Assembly: GCA_030762175.1 (NCBI GenBank)
Contig: CM060834.1
Location: 70,588,001-70,652,000 of the forward strand
Source of the DNA: Metallyticus violacea
Lineage: Eukaryota; Arthropoda; Insecta; Mantodea; Metallyticidae
DNA: 64,000 nt
Direction of reading: 5' to 3'
The notes under the pieces are model-generated. The model saw nothing but the letters and a program-made list of their open reading frames with translations. It was not told the origin of the DNA and ran no database searches. Position numbers and translations under genes: made by a program. Positions 1 through 11,765 of this stretch are shown in pieces (the stretch's first letter is position 1; the number at the start of each line of letters is the position of its first letter).

Positions 1-1565
1 TATTGATGCACACAAAGTAGCTTCATATTGTGCATAAACCCAACATCTGAAAGCCATGGGTAATGCAGTGTGGCAGTCAAGCCGCCATATTTAAATGTAC
101 ATTTAAATATATGGGATCTCTAGATTCTTGACCCAGAATCTCTACCAAGTGTCCTTAATCATATAAAGTGGTTACTAAATGCTGGACTGTAATGGAGTTC
201 ATTAAATGTTCACTCGAAACAAGTGTAGCGGTTTGATGTCAAGCAGTACGCGATATCCCTCTATACGACCGAAGACCAGCCACTTGCCTAGTGTGTGTCA
301 TTCTGTCACCTTTAAGTCGTGCACAAGGGACAAATATTGCAGCAAGAATACACGTTCAAAATGTGGCACAAATGAGCTATTGCCATAGGTGTATTATATG
401 GATTGTCCTGTGTAAATTGTGCATAAATATTGCATCCTAAATACAATCTGTAGATATGAAACAGTGCAAAAATGGTCGGTCATTTATACATGGACAGTTT
501 TTGTTGATACTCTGAAATCTCTAACAAAACTGCATTGTTCAGCGTTAATAATACCATAGCAAATATATATTGTAACTCATGAGATTGCCGCATTGCAGCG
601 TTAGTGTCTAACTAGCCAGTTTACAGAATGTTCATGTAATCATACAGTTTTTTTATGATTCAGTGTGGAAAAATCTGCGTGTGTTATTAGTATGATGTTA
701 AACAAAACACATATTTTTTCTACATAGAGAAAGAGAAGAGATCCGGATAACGCGGTTGAAACCTCTTCGTCCTCCTTTGAACTTCAACAACATTCTCGGT
801 TTTCTTACCATTCTAAAATTGCTTTCCACTGTTCAAATAATAATCTTTGCTCCATTTTGTTGTAGCAACACTAGCATAACGTAACGTGAGTCACATCTGT
901 TTACAGAACATCATACGATAATTTTTACTTCATTTGTTCCTGTAGATTTGAGATAATCTTTGCGTCTTTTGTTCATTGTTGATTTACCTGTCACATAGCA
1001 ACGCTATTATAATATATGCGAATCACACCTGTTTACAAAACACCGTATTACACATTACTGTTGTTTTTAGGTCCAACATTGAAATATATTAAATAGATAT
1101 CTACTGTGAAAGTGTGCATACATGTTTTTGGCCCCCTTGGTATATAGGCTTCGGGAGATGGAGGAATAGGGGGCCCCTGCCCCTCCTTGATTTATGGTAG
1201 TATAGAGTAAAATAAATTAGTGCATGCCAAAGAATAATTTGTATAATGTGGGAAATTCGTTACATTACGTACTATTAACCTAGATATTCGCATAATTCTA
1301 ATATGAATAATAATAACACTTTTCACGGTCTTTTCATTGGATATGCTAATATTTGAGATACATCAACACAAAGTTTTACATAATTTTAGTAGGAAAATTA
1401 CTCAAGTGTTTGTATGTTTATAATGTTGTAATGAAATGATCACTCAACAAATATATTATAGTATTTGAAAAAAAATATATCTTGCTCCTTTTTTATGGAA
1501 AGTTTGCAGAAGCTAATGGCAAATGCATATAAACTGAGGTGACTTAAAGTTCAAAACTTTATCAA
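1..1565. other. unannotated AT-rich DNA
   Basis: No frame, RNA or repeat could be supported here. A short GC-richer piece near 1136-1195 contains runs of G and C but no recognisable element. The only open frames are short and show no family signature. Confidence 0.6.
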
Positions 1566-1886
1566 CTACGGTATTTTAAAGGAAAAAGTTGCGTACTCGC
1601 CAAGCAGGGAGAGAAACTTTTGGGGAGTTATCGGGTTGACTTTGCGAGAATTAATTGCAGTTGTAAAATATTTCGACAAGTTAGAGAATATATGAGATAC
1701 TGCACCTGGTTTCAATTTCCAACCCATCCTAGGTATTTCTACATTTTTACCTTCCATTATAGAACAATCTGTTTTTATCACAAGTTCTCCACAGAATTGT
1801 AAATCGCTAACTCTACTTTTAACTGGAACCAGGGGAATTACTTTAGTTGATTCCGTAATAATCGAACCAATATACCATCTTAGCAC
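1566..1886 (-). pseudogene. THAP-domain zinc-finger remnant
   Basis: The minus-strand frame of 106 codons reads like the C-terminal half of a THAP domain. It contains SRVSDLQF (the position where THAP proteins have the second Cys and the His of the C2CH zinc site, here C to D), EGKNVEIPRMGWKLKPGAV and then SHIFSNLSKYFT, matching the hallmark tail of THAP domains. The first half of the domain, with its C-x-C pair, is not present in a readable frame upstream, although a tryptophan-containing stretch just before it may be its remains. THAP domains bind DNA in P-element and ISL2EU transposases and in host regulators. A transposon origin is likelier here because all neighbours are transposon debris. 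The missing zinc ligand and absent start argue for a pseudogene. Confidence 0.55.
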
Positions 1887-1982
1887 AATGAATTAATCTG
1901 TTTTCCTTCTACATCTTCCTAAAGTTTATATTTTAATTCTACCGGGATTCAGAATAATCTCTCAGGTTATTTAAAATGAAAA

Positions 1983-2004
1983 GGAGAGAGAGAGAGAGAG
2001 AGAA
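1983..2004. repeat. (GA)n microsatellite
   Basis: A short uninterrupted run of GA dinucleotides lies just downstream of a low-complexity frame. Confidence 0.9.
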
Positions 2005-2548
2005 AGGAGAGATACATTTTTGGCAATTACGGAATAATTTAGGATATATCTGCAATTGACTTCGCATTGTTAGATCTTTTAATAACTGGGTGAGATTTTC
2101 GTTTATTAATAAAAAGAATATGACATTCGGAACTTTAACAGAATTTAAAGCACTAGATCTACGCACTTCATAGGTTACTTATACATTAAATAAAAGATGG
2201 ATATTACTTTAATATTTTAAATATTTTAAATCTGTCACTATTCTACGATTACCTATTTGAATCTACTAATTATAATGTTTTTAAACCTTCAAATTCAACA
2301 ATAAGTACTAATTCACAGTAATTTATACACATCTCGATGAAAGTATGCATTTAATCACAAAACTAGAAGTTATTCTTAGTTTTAAAAGTTCACAATCGAC
2401 AATGGAAAACTGCGGAAGTCAGAACACTTTCTCACATCCCTACAGATGATCCTGTGCTGTTGACGCACGGCAACGGAGAAAGCCGATCCCAATTCGAGGT
2501 AGTACGACTTCAACATTTGTAGCAGGGTAACTACCATATGTCCATGTA

Positions 2549-2618
2549 GTCCTGGTGACTCAGATGGTTAGAGCGTCGGATGAATAACATGAAGGTAGTG
2601 GGTTCATCTCCCCAGGGG
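2549..2618 (+). pseudogene. tRNA-Ile-like pseudogene
   Basis: The stretch follows a tRNA plan. The acceptor strands GTCCTGG and CCAGGGG pair at six of seven positions. A box A-like GACTCAGATGG is followed by TTAGAGCGTCG, as in eukaryotic tRNA-Ile. The anticodon loop reads TGAATAA, which would give anticodon AAT. Box B reads GGTTCATCTCC instead of GGTTCGANTCC. A run of ten T, a pol III terminator, follows at once. The anticodon stem pairs poorly, the universal U33 is G and the T stem is broken, so this is a pseudogene or the head of a tRNA-derived repeat rather than a working tRNA. Confidence 0.6.
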
Positions 2619-2631
2619 TATTTTTTTTTTA

Positions 2632-3897
2632 ATCTTTACAGTATGTCTACTCTGTTCTTAATATAATAAAATTTACTTTTATTGCATTGATTCTACATGC
2701 TCGAACAAAAGAAATTCATTAACTATTAATATGCATCCCAAAAAGTAACTTTTTGTATGCGATTGCTTGTTTCCGTGCCTTATGACTGCTCTATCCGCCT
2801 GCATTTGTTGCACACGACCACTACTTGGGTTATGCTCTCCCCGTCGCTGTTCGTGGAAGGAGGCGCGACTCCCAGCATATACTCGTCTGTCTGTAAGGGC
2901 AAGTCGCTTTTCTCTTCTACTCGTGTACGCTCTAGTAATGATGTACAGCTTGGTTCATTACAGTAAAAATTTAAGTCATTAATAATGTCATCTGAGGAAG
3001 AAATTCCAACAGGGAATAGAAAATCTTATTCAGGAACATGAAAAAGGAATCGTCTTAAGAGAGCCAGAGTTAGAGGTTAATGTTTTGTTACCACGAAAAA
3101 ATAAAATTTTCGGAAAGGAATAATGGTGAAAATTTTGGAATGCACATTACGTTGATTTGATGTTTTAAAGATCTGTATACAGCCAGTTCAATTTTTTTTA
3201 AATTGAAAGAAAAATGGATGCTCTAAAATTTATTTGAGCATTCTTTCACCTGGATTACACAAGCAAGTAGTGACACTGATCATTCATTAGCCAAAACTTA
3301 GAGTTGCAAGATACCTAGAGAAGGAGCAAATGAACAACATAAGGACCCTCTCTCAATATGACAACTGCGAAGAAATCTACAAGAACACAGAAAATAAACT
3401 TTCTGTCAAGTCTGGTACACATTAGGATGCTATTTTCTGTTTCTTATATATTTCGTGCATTAATAAAACTGTAAACAATAGTGCACATTATTTCATCTAT
3501 TTCGAAAACTTGAACTGAATTTTATTTCTTAAAAAAACTCTTAACTATATTATGGTAAAGTTAACTACAATAATTGTTTAACTGGGTAAAATGGTACATA
3601 AATTAAGTTTTATTTATTTAATAGCTAATTAATAAAACTTTTTTTAATATGCTCTGTTCATAAGAAGACCAAAAATGTTGCTAACTTATGTTAGAGCTCA
3701 AACTTATAATACTAACTGCAATATTGAAATAAAAATCACTTTTTTGTTTCTAGTGTAAATTTTGAAAATAATATGTACCCTTTCTGGATAACAGCCCTTC
3801 TGTATACAAAAGTGATCATCATTATCCTCCCAAAAATTAAGTATGATGTTTAGTATTTGTTGAATTTGGGTGTGAATATTTCACTTTAAAGAAACTA
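2632..3897. other. unannotated AT-rich DNA
   Basis: No gene is supported. A short frame near 2982 starts plausibly (MSSEEEIPTGNRKSYSGT) but stops after 18 codons and has no recognisable continuation, so no element is called. Confidence 0.5.
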
Positions 3898-4850
3898 ATA
3901 TATGAGGGTTGTTCAATAATCTGTGGTAATACTTTTTTGGAAACACGCGTTTACTTATAATATTGATGATTTTTCTCAAAGTAGTCCCCATTGAATGCAA
4001 TGTATCTCCCCAGCTTTTCTGCCAGTCTTTAAAGACATGCTGGAAACCATTTTTTGACAGGTCCTTCAGAATCACCTTGGCAGCTTTTATCACTGCTGCT
4101 GATGACGGAAAATGACTCCCAAGATAAGAGTATATTCAACTTGTGGAAAAAGAAAAAGTCACACGGGGCTAAATCTGGGCTATAGGGAAACTGGGGGATA
4201 ATCTTCCACATTGAATTTCTGTGAGATATCAACACAACAACATTTACGATGTGCGGCCTTGCATTATCGTGGTTTGTTGCGGATTATATAGACTTGCAGA
4301 GTTTTCAGAACATTTCTGTAATATCAATTGTATATGTAGGTACAACATGCTGGTAAATCATTTCCTGGATATCAAAAAATTACTTTAATGAGCGTAACTT
4401 TCCCAGCAGAAGCAACCGCTTTTGCAGTTTTAGTGCTGGTAATGATGGAAATTTCCACACAGAGCTTTGCTGTTTGCTCTCGGGATCGAAATTACGTGAT
4501 CAAGTTTCATCAGCAGCGATTACCTTTGAAAGAAACTTCGCATCTTCCTGTAATATCATCTTTAACTGCATACAAACCTGCACGCAAACATCTTTAGTGC
4601 ATGAATCAGCAGCAGTCGTGGAATGTGCCGTGCAAAAATACTTTAGTGCATGAATCAGCAGCAGTCGTGGAATGTGCCGTGCAAAAATACTTTAGTGCAT
4701 GAATCAGCAGCAGTCGTGGAATGTGCCGTGCAAAAATACGTCTCGTATGCAACTTTTCATATCAATCTGTGGGGGGCATCCAGTAAAATGACTCTCTCCC
4801 ACAATGACATTAGCGGTGTTGTTTTCTTCCGTTAGAGCGCAAAGTAGGGG
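3898..4850 (-). pseudogene. mariner transposase remnant
   Basis: Read on the minus strand, the region gives HDNARPH, then YSPDLAPCDFFFFHKLN, then a decayed FQHVFKDWQKSW block. These are the second catalytic Asp region, the third catalytic Asp region and the C-terminal block of mariner transposases, in the correct order. The left edge near 3898 (ATGAGGGTTGTTCAATAATC) looks like a mariner terminal inverted repeat. No matching right-hand terminus is visible, so the 5' end is lost or rearranged. Frameshifts and stops break the frame throughout. The upstream part near 4400-4835 is poorly conserved and contains a 49-bp triplication. Mariner transposases cut and paste the element at TA sites; this copy cannot be active. 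Confidence 0.8.
4592..4738 (+). repeat. 49-bp perfect tandem triplication
   Basis: Three identical 49-bp units start at 4592, 4641 and 4690. Each begins CTTTAGTGCATGAATCAGCA. Identity is complete by eye, so the amplification is recent compared with the decayed mariner sequence around it. Confidence 0.95.
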
Positions 4851-5018
4851 CCGGGTCAACTTCAAATTCTTTTTAGTTTCTATGATGCTGTTGTAATGCC
4901 CTTTTGTCTAAACATGCACCAATAAAGCGAAGAGGTTTTTCTTTGACACTTATTTCATTATTAAAGTCTTTTTTCCAATGACTTTTAGATACTAAAACAA
5001 AATTAGACCAAATCTTAG

Positions 5019-5276
5019 CTATGGCTGTTCTATTACAATGTCTGTTGGTGCCAGTATCTCAGACTGAACGTCAGGCAGTTCACCGGAGCGTGTGGGTGAA
5101 GATATTGCTCTGGTCGACCGCCGGAGTACATTCAGTTCGTAGACCCGAGCGCCACATGTTGGCAGGAATATGCCCTCGTAGCCCCTTTGTTGGCATCCTG
5201 CTGGAAAATCGTCTTTATAGAATTTCAGACAATGCCGTTTGCACCTGGTATTCCAAACTAACGCCTTGATATCCAA
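5019..5276 (-). other. GC-richer open frame, unrecognised
   Basis: An 85-codon minus-strand frame and an 82-codon plus-strand frame overlap almost exactly in a stretch visibly richer in G and C than its surroundings. The minus product contains KRHCLKFYKDDFPAGCQQ and is rich in Arg and Ser further on. I recognise no family. It lies beside the mariner remnant but does not resemble a mariner N-terminus. It may be a decayed exon or transposon piece; double openness in GC-rich DNA can also be chance. Confidence 0.25.
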
Positions 5277-6159
5277 ACAAAATAGGAGTTTGTGTATTTG
5301 TATGCTGCACTGAATTACATTTTTAATTTTTAATTTTATTCTGCAATGCTTACATCCTGATAACTTGGTTCTATATGAGGAAATAATACTCCAGATTATA
5401 TTTGATTTATTCCTCTTTTACATGTATCAATACAAGTTAAATTACAATTGAAATTCTGCAGATTTTAAAATCTAGCCAGGCTATTTTACCTATTAAACTT
5501 ACAATTGCTACAAGTACCCAGTAGCAATATATTTCTTACACTTCATTAATATTTCAAACAATATGCTTTTAGATATCTTAACTTTTGCAATTAATTACTT
5601 TTACATTAATTGAATTACAATCACAGTTTATTACCTAAAATCTTCATTTCTGCTGACGCTCTGTATCCGGGTGCTTCCCACCGGAATTCCAGGCAACAGG
5701 ACCTGGACATCAATGAGGTTGCTGCAGATCTCAAGCAGTAGCTGTGCTGGACCTTATGTGTTGACAGTGCAGTTTCCTTCTCTTCTCTTTTTCATTCATC
5801 TTTTTTTACTTTTCAGCTTCATCATAGATTTGGATTGATCATTTGTGTGTTTTTATTTGTGCTTCTTCTTTCTTCCTCTTATACTTTTTGTATGTGTTCC
5901 TTCTCGGTCTACTACTACTTTTCTCAGCAGTCTTCTGTCCGCCCGAAGAGTACCATTATTCTCTTCTTTTGTTAATACTGCTCCTTATTTTGATTCATTT
6001 GCGTGTTATCTTCATCTTCTTGTTTTTGAACCGGCTCTTCTTGTATTTGTCCTTTCTTGTCTTTCTCTGATTCTCTGGGAGCATATGGTTTCTGACAATT
6101 CGATTTTTTCTCTTAATTGTTTATACCATGTTAAATGATATTTTATTTGTTAAATCGTT

Positions 6160-6440
6160 CAATGCCCTAAACGTATCTTTATATCTCATGATGTTGCAAA
6201 TGTATTTCCCTGCCAAGTAGCCATTTTTCCTCAGCTACAATTGACTGGTATTTAGGACACTCGAATGGAACATGTTCCGGTGTATCGATCACGTTACAAA
6301 CTGTACATGTACTACAGCATGTCTTTGCTCACCTTACACAATAGTGAACACGGTCAATACGTGCTACTCCTTCCCAATTATCATTTGTTTTGCACCGCCG
6401 CTAATGCAAACTTGTTTCGTTGTTTAGGTAAGCCAACTTT
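6160..6440 (-). mobile_element. non-LTR retrotransposon 3' end (CCHC tail)
   Basis: On the minus strand at about 6312-6255 the translation reads CTVCNVIDTPEHVPFEC, the C-x2-C-x7-H-x4-C zinc-knuckle found after the reverse transcriptase in R1/jockey-type LINEs. It is followed by PKY and EEKWLLGREI, also typical of these tails. The left side (5780-6150) is A-rich when read on this strand and could be the element's 3' untranslated region. The reverse transcriptase itself is not visible to the right, so this is a fragment, perhaps a 5'-truncated insertion. Confidence 0.65.
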
Positions 6441-8845
6441 ATCATTTACCTCACGTGTAGCTATGCTTTATATTAATTAGTGCATTAGATAGCGTGTTCT
6501 ATCATTAATCTTAACAACTAGGATAATGAAGTCCTTCCACTCCGGTGTTTTATCACCTTTAATGACAATATACAGGATGGAGAAAAAGTATGCAATGTTG
6601 TTATACGCAATTTTATAATTTAAATTTTGTTAAAACTTTAAATACTGTGGTTATTAAATAAATATCACTTAATACGTTACATATAATATAGAAAGTTTAT
6701 ATATTGAGTTAAACTGGTGTCAGAAACACCAGTTTTTTCCTAAACGACTGCCTATATTTATTTAGTGCTTTTGAACTGTTCTCTCAATTCTGTGTATAAA
6801 CGCATGCAATTTTTGTTATTGTATTAATTTTGTTATTAATTTTAATTATCTGTATTTTATGCTGATAATGTAATGCATTCAAATGAAGTACCTAATAAGT
6901 TACATGTTTTATAGGTTACAAAAGAAGATCACACTTTTTTCAAAACAAAACTAATTATCATCGTGAATCTCACTGAAATGAAAAAAAACACAAGTCTAAA
7001 TTATGAGGTGTGTAATTTGCTTAATGAGGTGAATGGAAACAAAAACATAACGTAGTCCTCAATTAAAAAAAAAGCTGTAAGGAATTTCATTGAAGAGGGA
7101 ATCTTAAAGAACAAAAAAAAAGAAGAAAAAAAGAAAAAAAGAAAAAGAAAAGAAAGAAAGAAAAAGAAAAATCGGAAAGCCAAAATCTGCTCTGAAAAAA
7201 AAAAAAAATAACACGCTACTGTCTGTTGAAGAAAAATTTACGCATGACCAAAAGGCAACTAGTAGGGATTACAGTGGTTGTTTGTAATTTAATAACACTG
7301 TTAAATGGCATCCATACAAAATGCAACTTTTACGGGAGTAAGTAAAGGATATGTTTTATCCAAAGAATGAAATTTTATGAAACTTTAATCGGAACTGACA
7401 AACCAAAAATCACGGGGTTGTAAGGCTCAGCACTTCCAAATGCCACTTTTTGTGTAAATAGTACAGTTAGTCGTTATAATTATCGATATTGTTCACCGAA
7501 CAACCCGCACTGCAAGGTGAAGTGGCATACATAATTACATAAAAAGATATACGGATAGGTTTAGCTGATAATTTATTTATTTTTATTTATTTGCTTTATT
7601 TACATCTCAAGTCATCAGCGTTCAAATCATATCCATTTATATATTACTGCATTAAATTCAGAGAACAGATCTAAAATATAAAATGAAGTATAGATTGACA
7701 TTTAGGAAACGGTGTGTTTACGCTCCTTGTGCATTTGAGGATATACTTTTTCTAATTTATGTGCAAAATTTTAGTGATATAGGTCTAATTAATTCAGAAC
7801 TTTAATCATATATTTATACTAAGCGATATTCCATACTTTTCACGCTGTATAGAAAACGATAATTTGCTAAATTTGCTATTATAATTGTATAACTTTTAAC
7901 TGTTAAATAAAATTTAATTCTGCTACCGATTAGAAAACATGAACAACTTAAGTCATATAGATTAATACTTCGGCTTCTCCCTTGCTCAGTTCTAGTTGAA
8001 CTAAATGTTCATTTTTATTTCACTTTCAACGTACTTTACTGGTAGACTTCCGTATTTGCCCTAGCGATACTCAAACGTTTCTACAACTTCCTAAAAGAAT
8101 GGATATAACCAAATCGCTAGTTTGCAACCTCCAAAACCTCATAACCAAATAAAATTTCTTTCTTGATGTTTTTGCTTCAAATTTGAAACAGCCTGAAGTT
8201 TAAGCACTTCACATCTATCACAGCCATTGCAAGCATGTGTGGTTTAAATAATAATCATGAAGAAAGGGCACGCTTTTCTCATCTTCCGCAATGTTTCTCT
8301 TTAATTGTCTCTCGTAAATGTGAATGAAATTTGCATTACAATGACGCGTTAATGTGGCTTTTCTCTGCAAGTGTCAACCAGAATAACAGCTTGTGCTGCA
8401 CTCCAATTTTCTTACAGGTGGTTTCTGTTCCTTACCTTGTATTTTGGTTTCAGAATTTTAATGACTCAAACTTACTCACAAATGTATCAAAATTATCAGT
8501 TCTCTTAAAAATGCCTTATATGTCATTTACAAATGTTTAGTCTCAACTATTTTTGAGTGTCAATATACCAGGTACCCATCCTGCAGTTGATGTGTTTATC
8601 TTTAATTCTTTATTTGAAATACAACGAGGCACATTTAAAACCTTTCATTCAGAAGTTAAAAAGTTAACTGCCCCTGCCCTCGTCCTTGCCGGTATTCTTT
8701 TATATTTAGTTGTGGCGTAGTTATATCTTCAACAATAGGCAAACCAGTTTTGAGTCATGTTTTACGTTAATACAGTGGTGTGTTGTATCGTGCACTGGTG
8801 AGAGATTCACAGCGAAGGCGTGTATGTATTTTGAAGACTTACATA
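6441..8845. other. unannotated AT-rich DNA with purine tract
   Basis: No gene is supported. A nearly pure A/G tract runs from about 7109 to 7172 and makes a spurious Phe-rich frame on the opposite strand. The rest is AT-rich without repeats recognised elsewhere in the window. Confidence 0.55.
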
Positions 8846-9042
8846 AAATGCAAGAAATTGTGTGGTAGTAAAAGACAAACATTTAGACGTAAATTTGATC
8901 TGTAAAAACAACAATAAAACTGTAGTAAGTTTAACTAAAGAGATTTTGTTACGGATTCCAAATAAAACAAACAGGTCAGTTTTCACAGGAGAAACACTTG
9001 AGGAAATAGAAGTTTCCATGGAACATAGCACAGCAGACAGGT
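8846..9042 (+). other. coding-like block, possible internal exon
   Basis: An open frame of about 65 codons ends at ...EHSTADR followed directly by the in-frame sequence AGGTAATT, a fair splice-donor match (CAG before GTAATT). Its composition (many Lys, Glu, Val and Thr, no low complexity) looks like real protein, for example LTKEILLRIPNKTNRSVFTG. No ATG opens it; an acceptor near 8854 (TGCAAG) is weak because no clear pyrimidine tract precedes it. The family is unknown. It could be a host exon, a transposon scrap or chance. Confidence 0.3.
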
Positions 9043-9224
9043 AATTTTAAACAATTTGCGCAACAAAATTGCTAAAGTCAAAGCTTTAAGTCGTGTTATG
9101 TTAGTTAATCAATCACACACCTCGATTAAAACAGAAGACTTCATGTTAATTATGTGTAAGCTACGAGTACATCAAAGCCAATTTTCTTTTCCGACTTTTT
9201 TTATAGTGTTAACACCAGTTTTAC

Positions 9225-9453
9225 TACAGTGGTATTGAGGATATATCGTACACTGATGATACATGAAGTGATGAATTGGGAAAGGATTTGTTTAAGGACG
9301 GAAGAAATTTAGGATACCTCCATGACTTTTGCAATTTATGGACTGAGTAAAACTTGGAAAAACCATAATCAAGGGGGATATTTCTGACGGGAATGAAATC
9401 CCAGAACTCCGCCTCCAAAATCCGTGCCTTAATGACCTCGGCCTCGGTTGGTT
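9225..9453 (-). mobile_element. SINE family B copy, degenerate
   Basis: Minus-strand copy of family B. The class II tRNA-like head (GGCCGAGGTCATTAAGGC on that strand, near 9430-9453) is followed by the conserved middle (TTACTCAGTCCATAAATTGC) and a decayed tail. It is the most diverged copy in the window and lacks a clear target-site duplication. Confidence 0.75.
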
Positions 9454-10054
9454 TCTTTTCGATGAAGCTCGCTCGGTTTCATCTAAATAGTCACGTAGCT
9501 TCACGAAAGAACACATACTAACTTCAATTCAGGAGTGTGGTGTATCATTAGTATTAAAAGAATTATGGACCCATTTATCTTTTAACACACAATTAACAGT
9601 GAAAAAGTACAACAATTTTAGAACCGTTGTGTGATGAATTAGCGTATTAGGAACGTATATTTCTAGCAAGATAATGCCAAGTCCATATTGCCAACTGGAA
9701 ATGCATAGTACCTAACAGGTTGTAATTTATGTTTGCGAAAATTTGCAAATGAATGCTTTTTAAAAGAAAATATTCAAACATAAATCAGAATAATTAGAGC
9801 AGAAGAACTTGCTAGTGTAAATGACAGTTTCTTAAGAAGATGTATATTATTTGTCGTACAAAATGGGCAACACTTTCAGCAACTTCTGTAAGCAGGGCTA
9901 GTACAGAATTAATTACTTTTATTTGTGGTATCCAAGTTCTAAAGAGGGGAATGATGTGGCGCCGTATACCGGCAATGGCGGGGTCTCGTTCCCGTAAGCT
10001 GGCGACTTGCTAACGGAAGGTTTTTAATGTGCCTCAAGGTATTATATGCGATAC
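9454..10054. other. unannotated DNA
   Basis: Nothing is supported here. A CG-containing patch lies at about 9955-10010 next to the following open frame. Confidence 0.5.
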
Positions 10055-10312
10055 CTATTTCGGCAACTCTAAATCATGCACTGTATTTATGTTTTCTTCT
10101 GTTATGGCATTTCTCTTAAGCAATAGCGCCATCTTCATAGTATCATGCTTAAACGCAGAACACCATAAGACAACACGTTCCTCCAAAGTTGCTGACGGGA
10201 CTTGATGAATTTCAGAGGGAAACTTTCCTTTATTTTTAGGTGTTAAATCACCTAATTTCGCTACACTTACATTTTGTTGTGATACAAAACTTAACACATC
10301 ACCAGCTTCTAT
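10055..10312 (-). other. coding-like block, unrecognised
   Basis: The minus-strand frame runs about 85 codons and ends in a stop. It reads VIEAGDVLSFVSQQ, then KLGDLTPKNKGKFPSEIHQV, then LEERVVLWCSAFKHDTMKMA and ends ENINTVHDLELPK. Composition is protein-like and free of low complexity. On its 5' side a T-rich run followed by CATAG (near 10309) could be a splice acceptor. On its 3' side the stop codon TAG is followed at once by GTATCG, which resembles a donor, so the terminal stop may be misplaced or mutational. I recognise no family. It is either a host exon (possibly decayed) or a transposon protein piece. Confidence 0.35.
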
Positions 10313-11753
10313 GACGTAATATGAATTTTTATGAATTAAAAAAAGAGCATTTCAGATATTCTTGTGCCACGTAATTGAACATTTTCGACCAGCTAAAAAT
10401 GGGTGAGAGATAGACCATAAGAGGCAAGCTCTTCATAAGTGTGATCGACTCAGTTTTCCCTTGTTAAGGGATACTTGCATTCAGGTCACATTGGTTAGTA
10501 CCATAAGAATTACAATAAAAGAAATTACTCCTCCTTAGTCAAGAATGGAACTTTATGGAACATTTGTTTAGGGAAGATGTACAACTTGTCGAAATGATTC
10601 TAGGCCTGTTTTATTATGTTATATAGCTAAACTTTTTGGCTGAGTTTATCAATATAATAAAACATAATGGATATGTGAAGAAGAGGTTAAAAATTAAAAA
10701 CTTTGGGGCATACATTAGATATTTAAACCTTTAAGTAATAGATCTGATAAACAGAGTGAAACAAATAAGCATGTTTGTGGTTCGAAGAGATTAAAATAAT
10801 TAAGTGAAATAATCATAATTCCTGATTTTTATAAAGTTTTGAGTCTCCAGTGCAAGAACAAGATTTCTTTAATATAAGAATTCTCTTTCAAGCATATTGA
10901 ACATTACCCGCATTAGTTCGGTTATATAAAATACTAGTGGTAATTCCATCTCCTGCTTTACAGAGTTAGCAAAGAGCGAGTGTTTATAAATAGGCACTGA
11001 GGAGGCAGCGGATATTTCGTTCCCTTGTGAGATCATTAATGATCATGTACCCAGTACAAATATATTTGGTTGTTGCACTGTGTAGTTTTCAGATCTGAGC
11101 GATATAGAAAAGAGATGGAGTTAAATTTATCTCTGACAGAGGTCATTACGGCTTCCCAGTCACTAAACATTCCGGTACCGGAGTTAGCAATTTTAGCTAC
11201 CGGTTTATGTGGGCAGAAATAGATTAGCTGCACTTATTATTGTCAGAATAGCGTTTTCGGATACTTGATTTCTTGAAATGTTGCACATGCTTCATAACAG
11301 TATCCAGTGTTTATAACAAAATTGTATAACACACCGATAAATTTTATATATTAAAAAGAACCAAATAAAAGGCAACACGCGGAAATTGTTAAAAGTAATT
11401 TCAAAATAATAATAAAATAAGTAATAGAGCGTTAGTCTTTACTGACTTTTCAAAGTATTTAATTCTCTGCTGAAAATGTTTAAAATGGGTCCACGAATTA
11501 AAGATATATATGGATTACTGCACGGACATTTGAAATAAGTTAATTGACATTAGCTTCCGAAATATGTATTATTATACAGTTATTATAAATCCTGATATTC
11601 TTTAACCTGTTTACGGTGATAAAATATTAGAAATTTTATAATAAATATTATAATATACCTATCTGATATAACACAAAGGATATAATATAGTTATTCCTTA
11701 GCTCTATTAATTTTATTTTAAATTTTAACGATATATGTTAGCGTCAATGTTTC
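10313..11753. other. unannotated AT-rich DNA
   Basis: No gene, RNA or repeat is supported. Only short frames without family signatures are present. Confidence 0.55.
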
Positions 11754-11765
11754 ATTGTTATAACA

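Noticed and set aside
7001..7183. Phe/Leu-rich minus-strand frame resembling a membrane segment
   Set aside because: It reads the complement of an A/G tract and has no other protein features.
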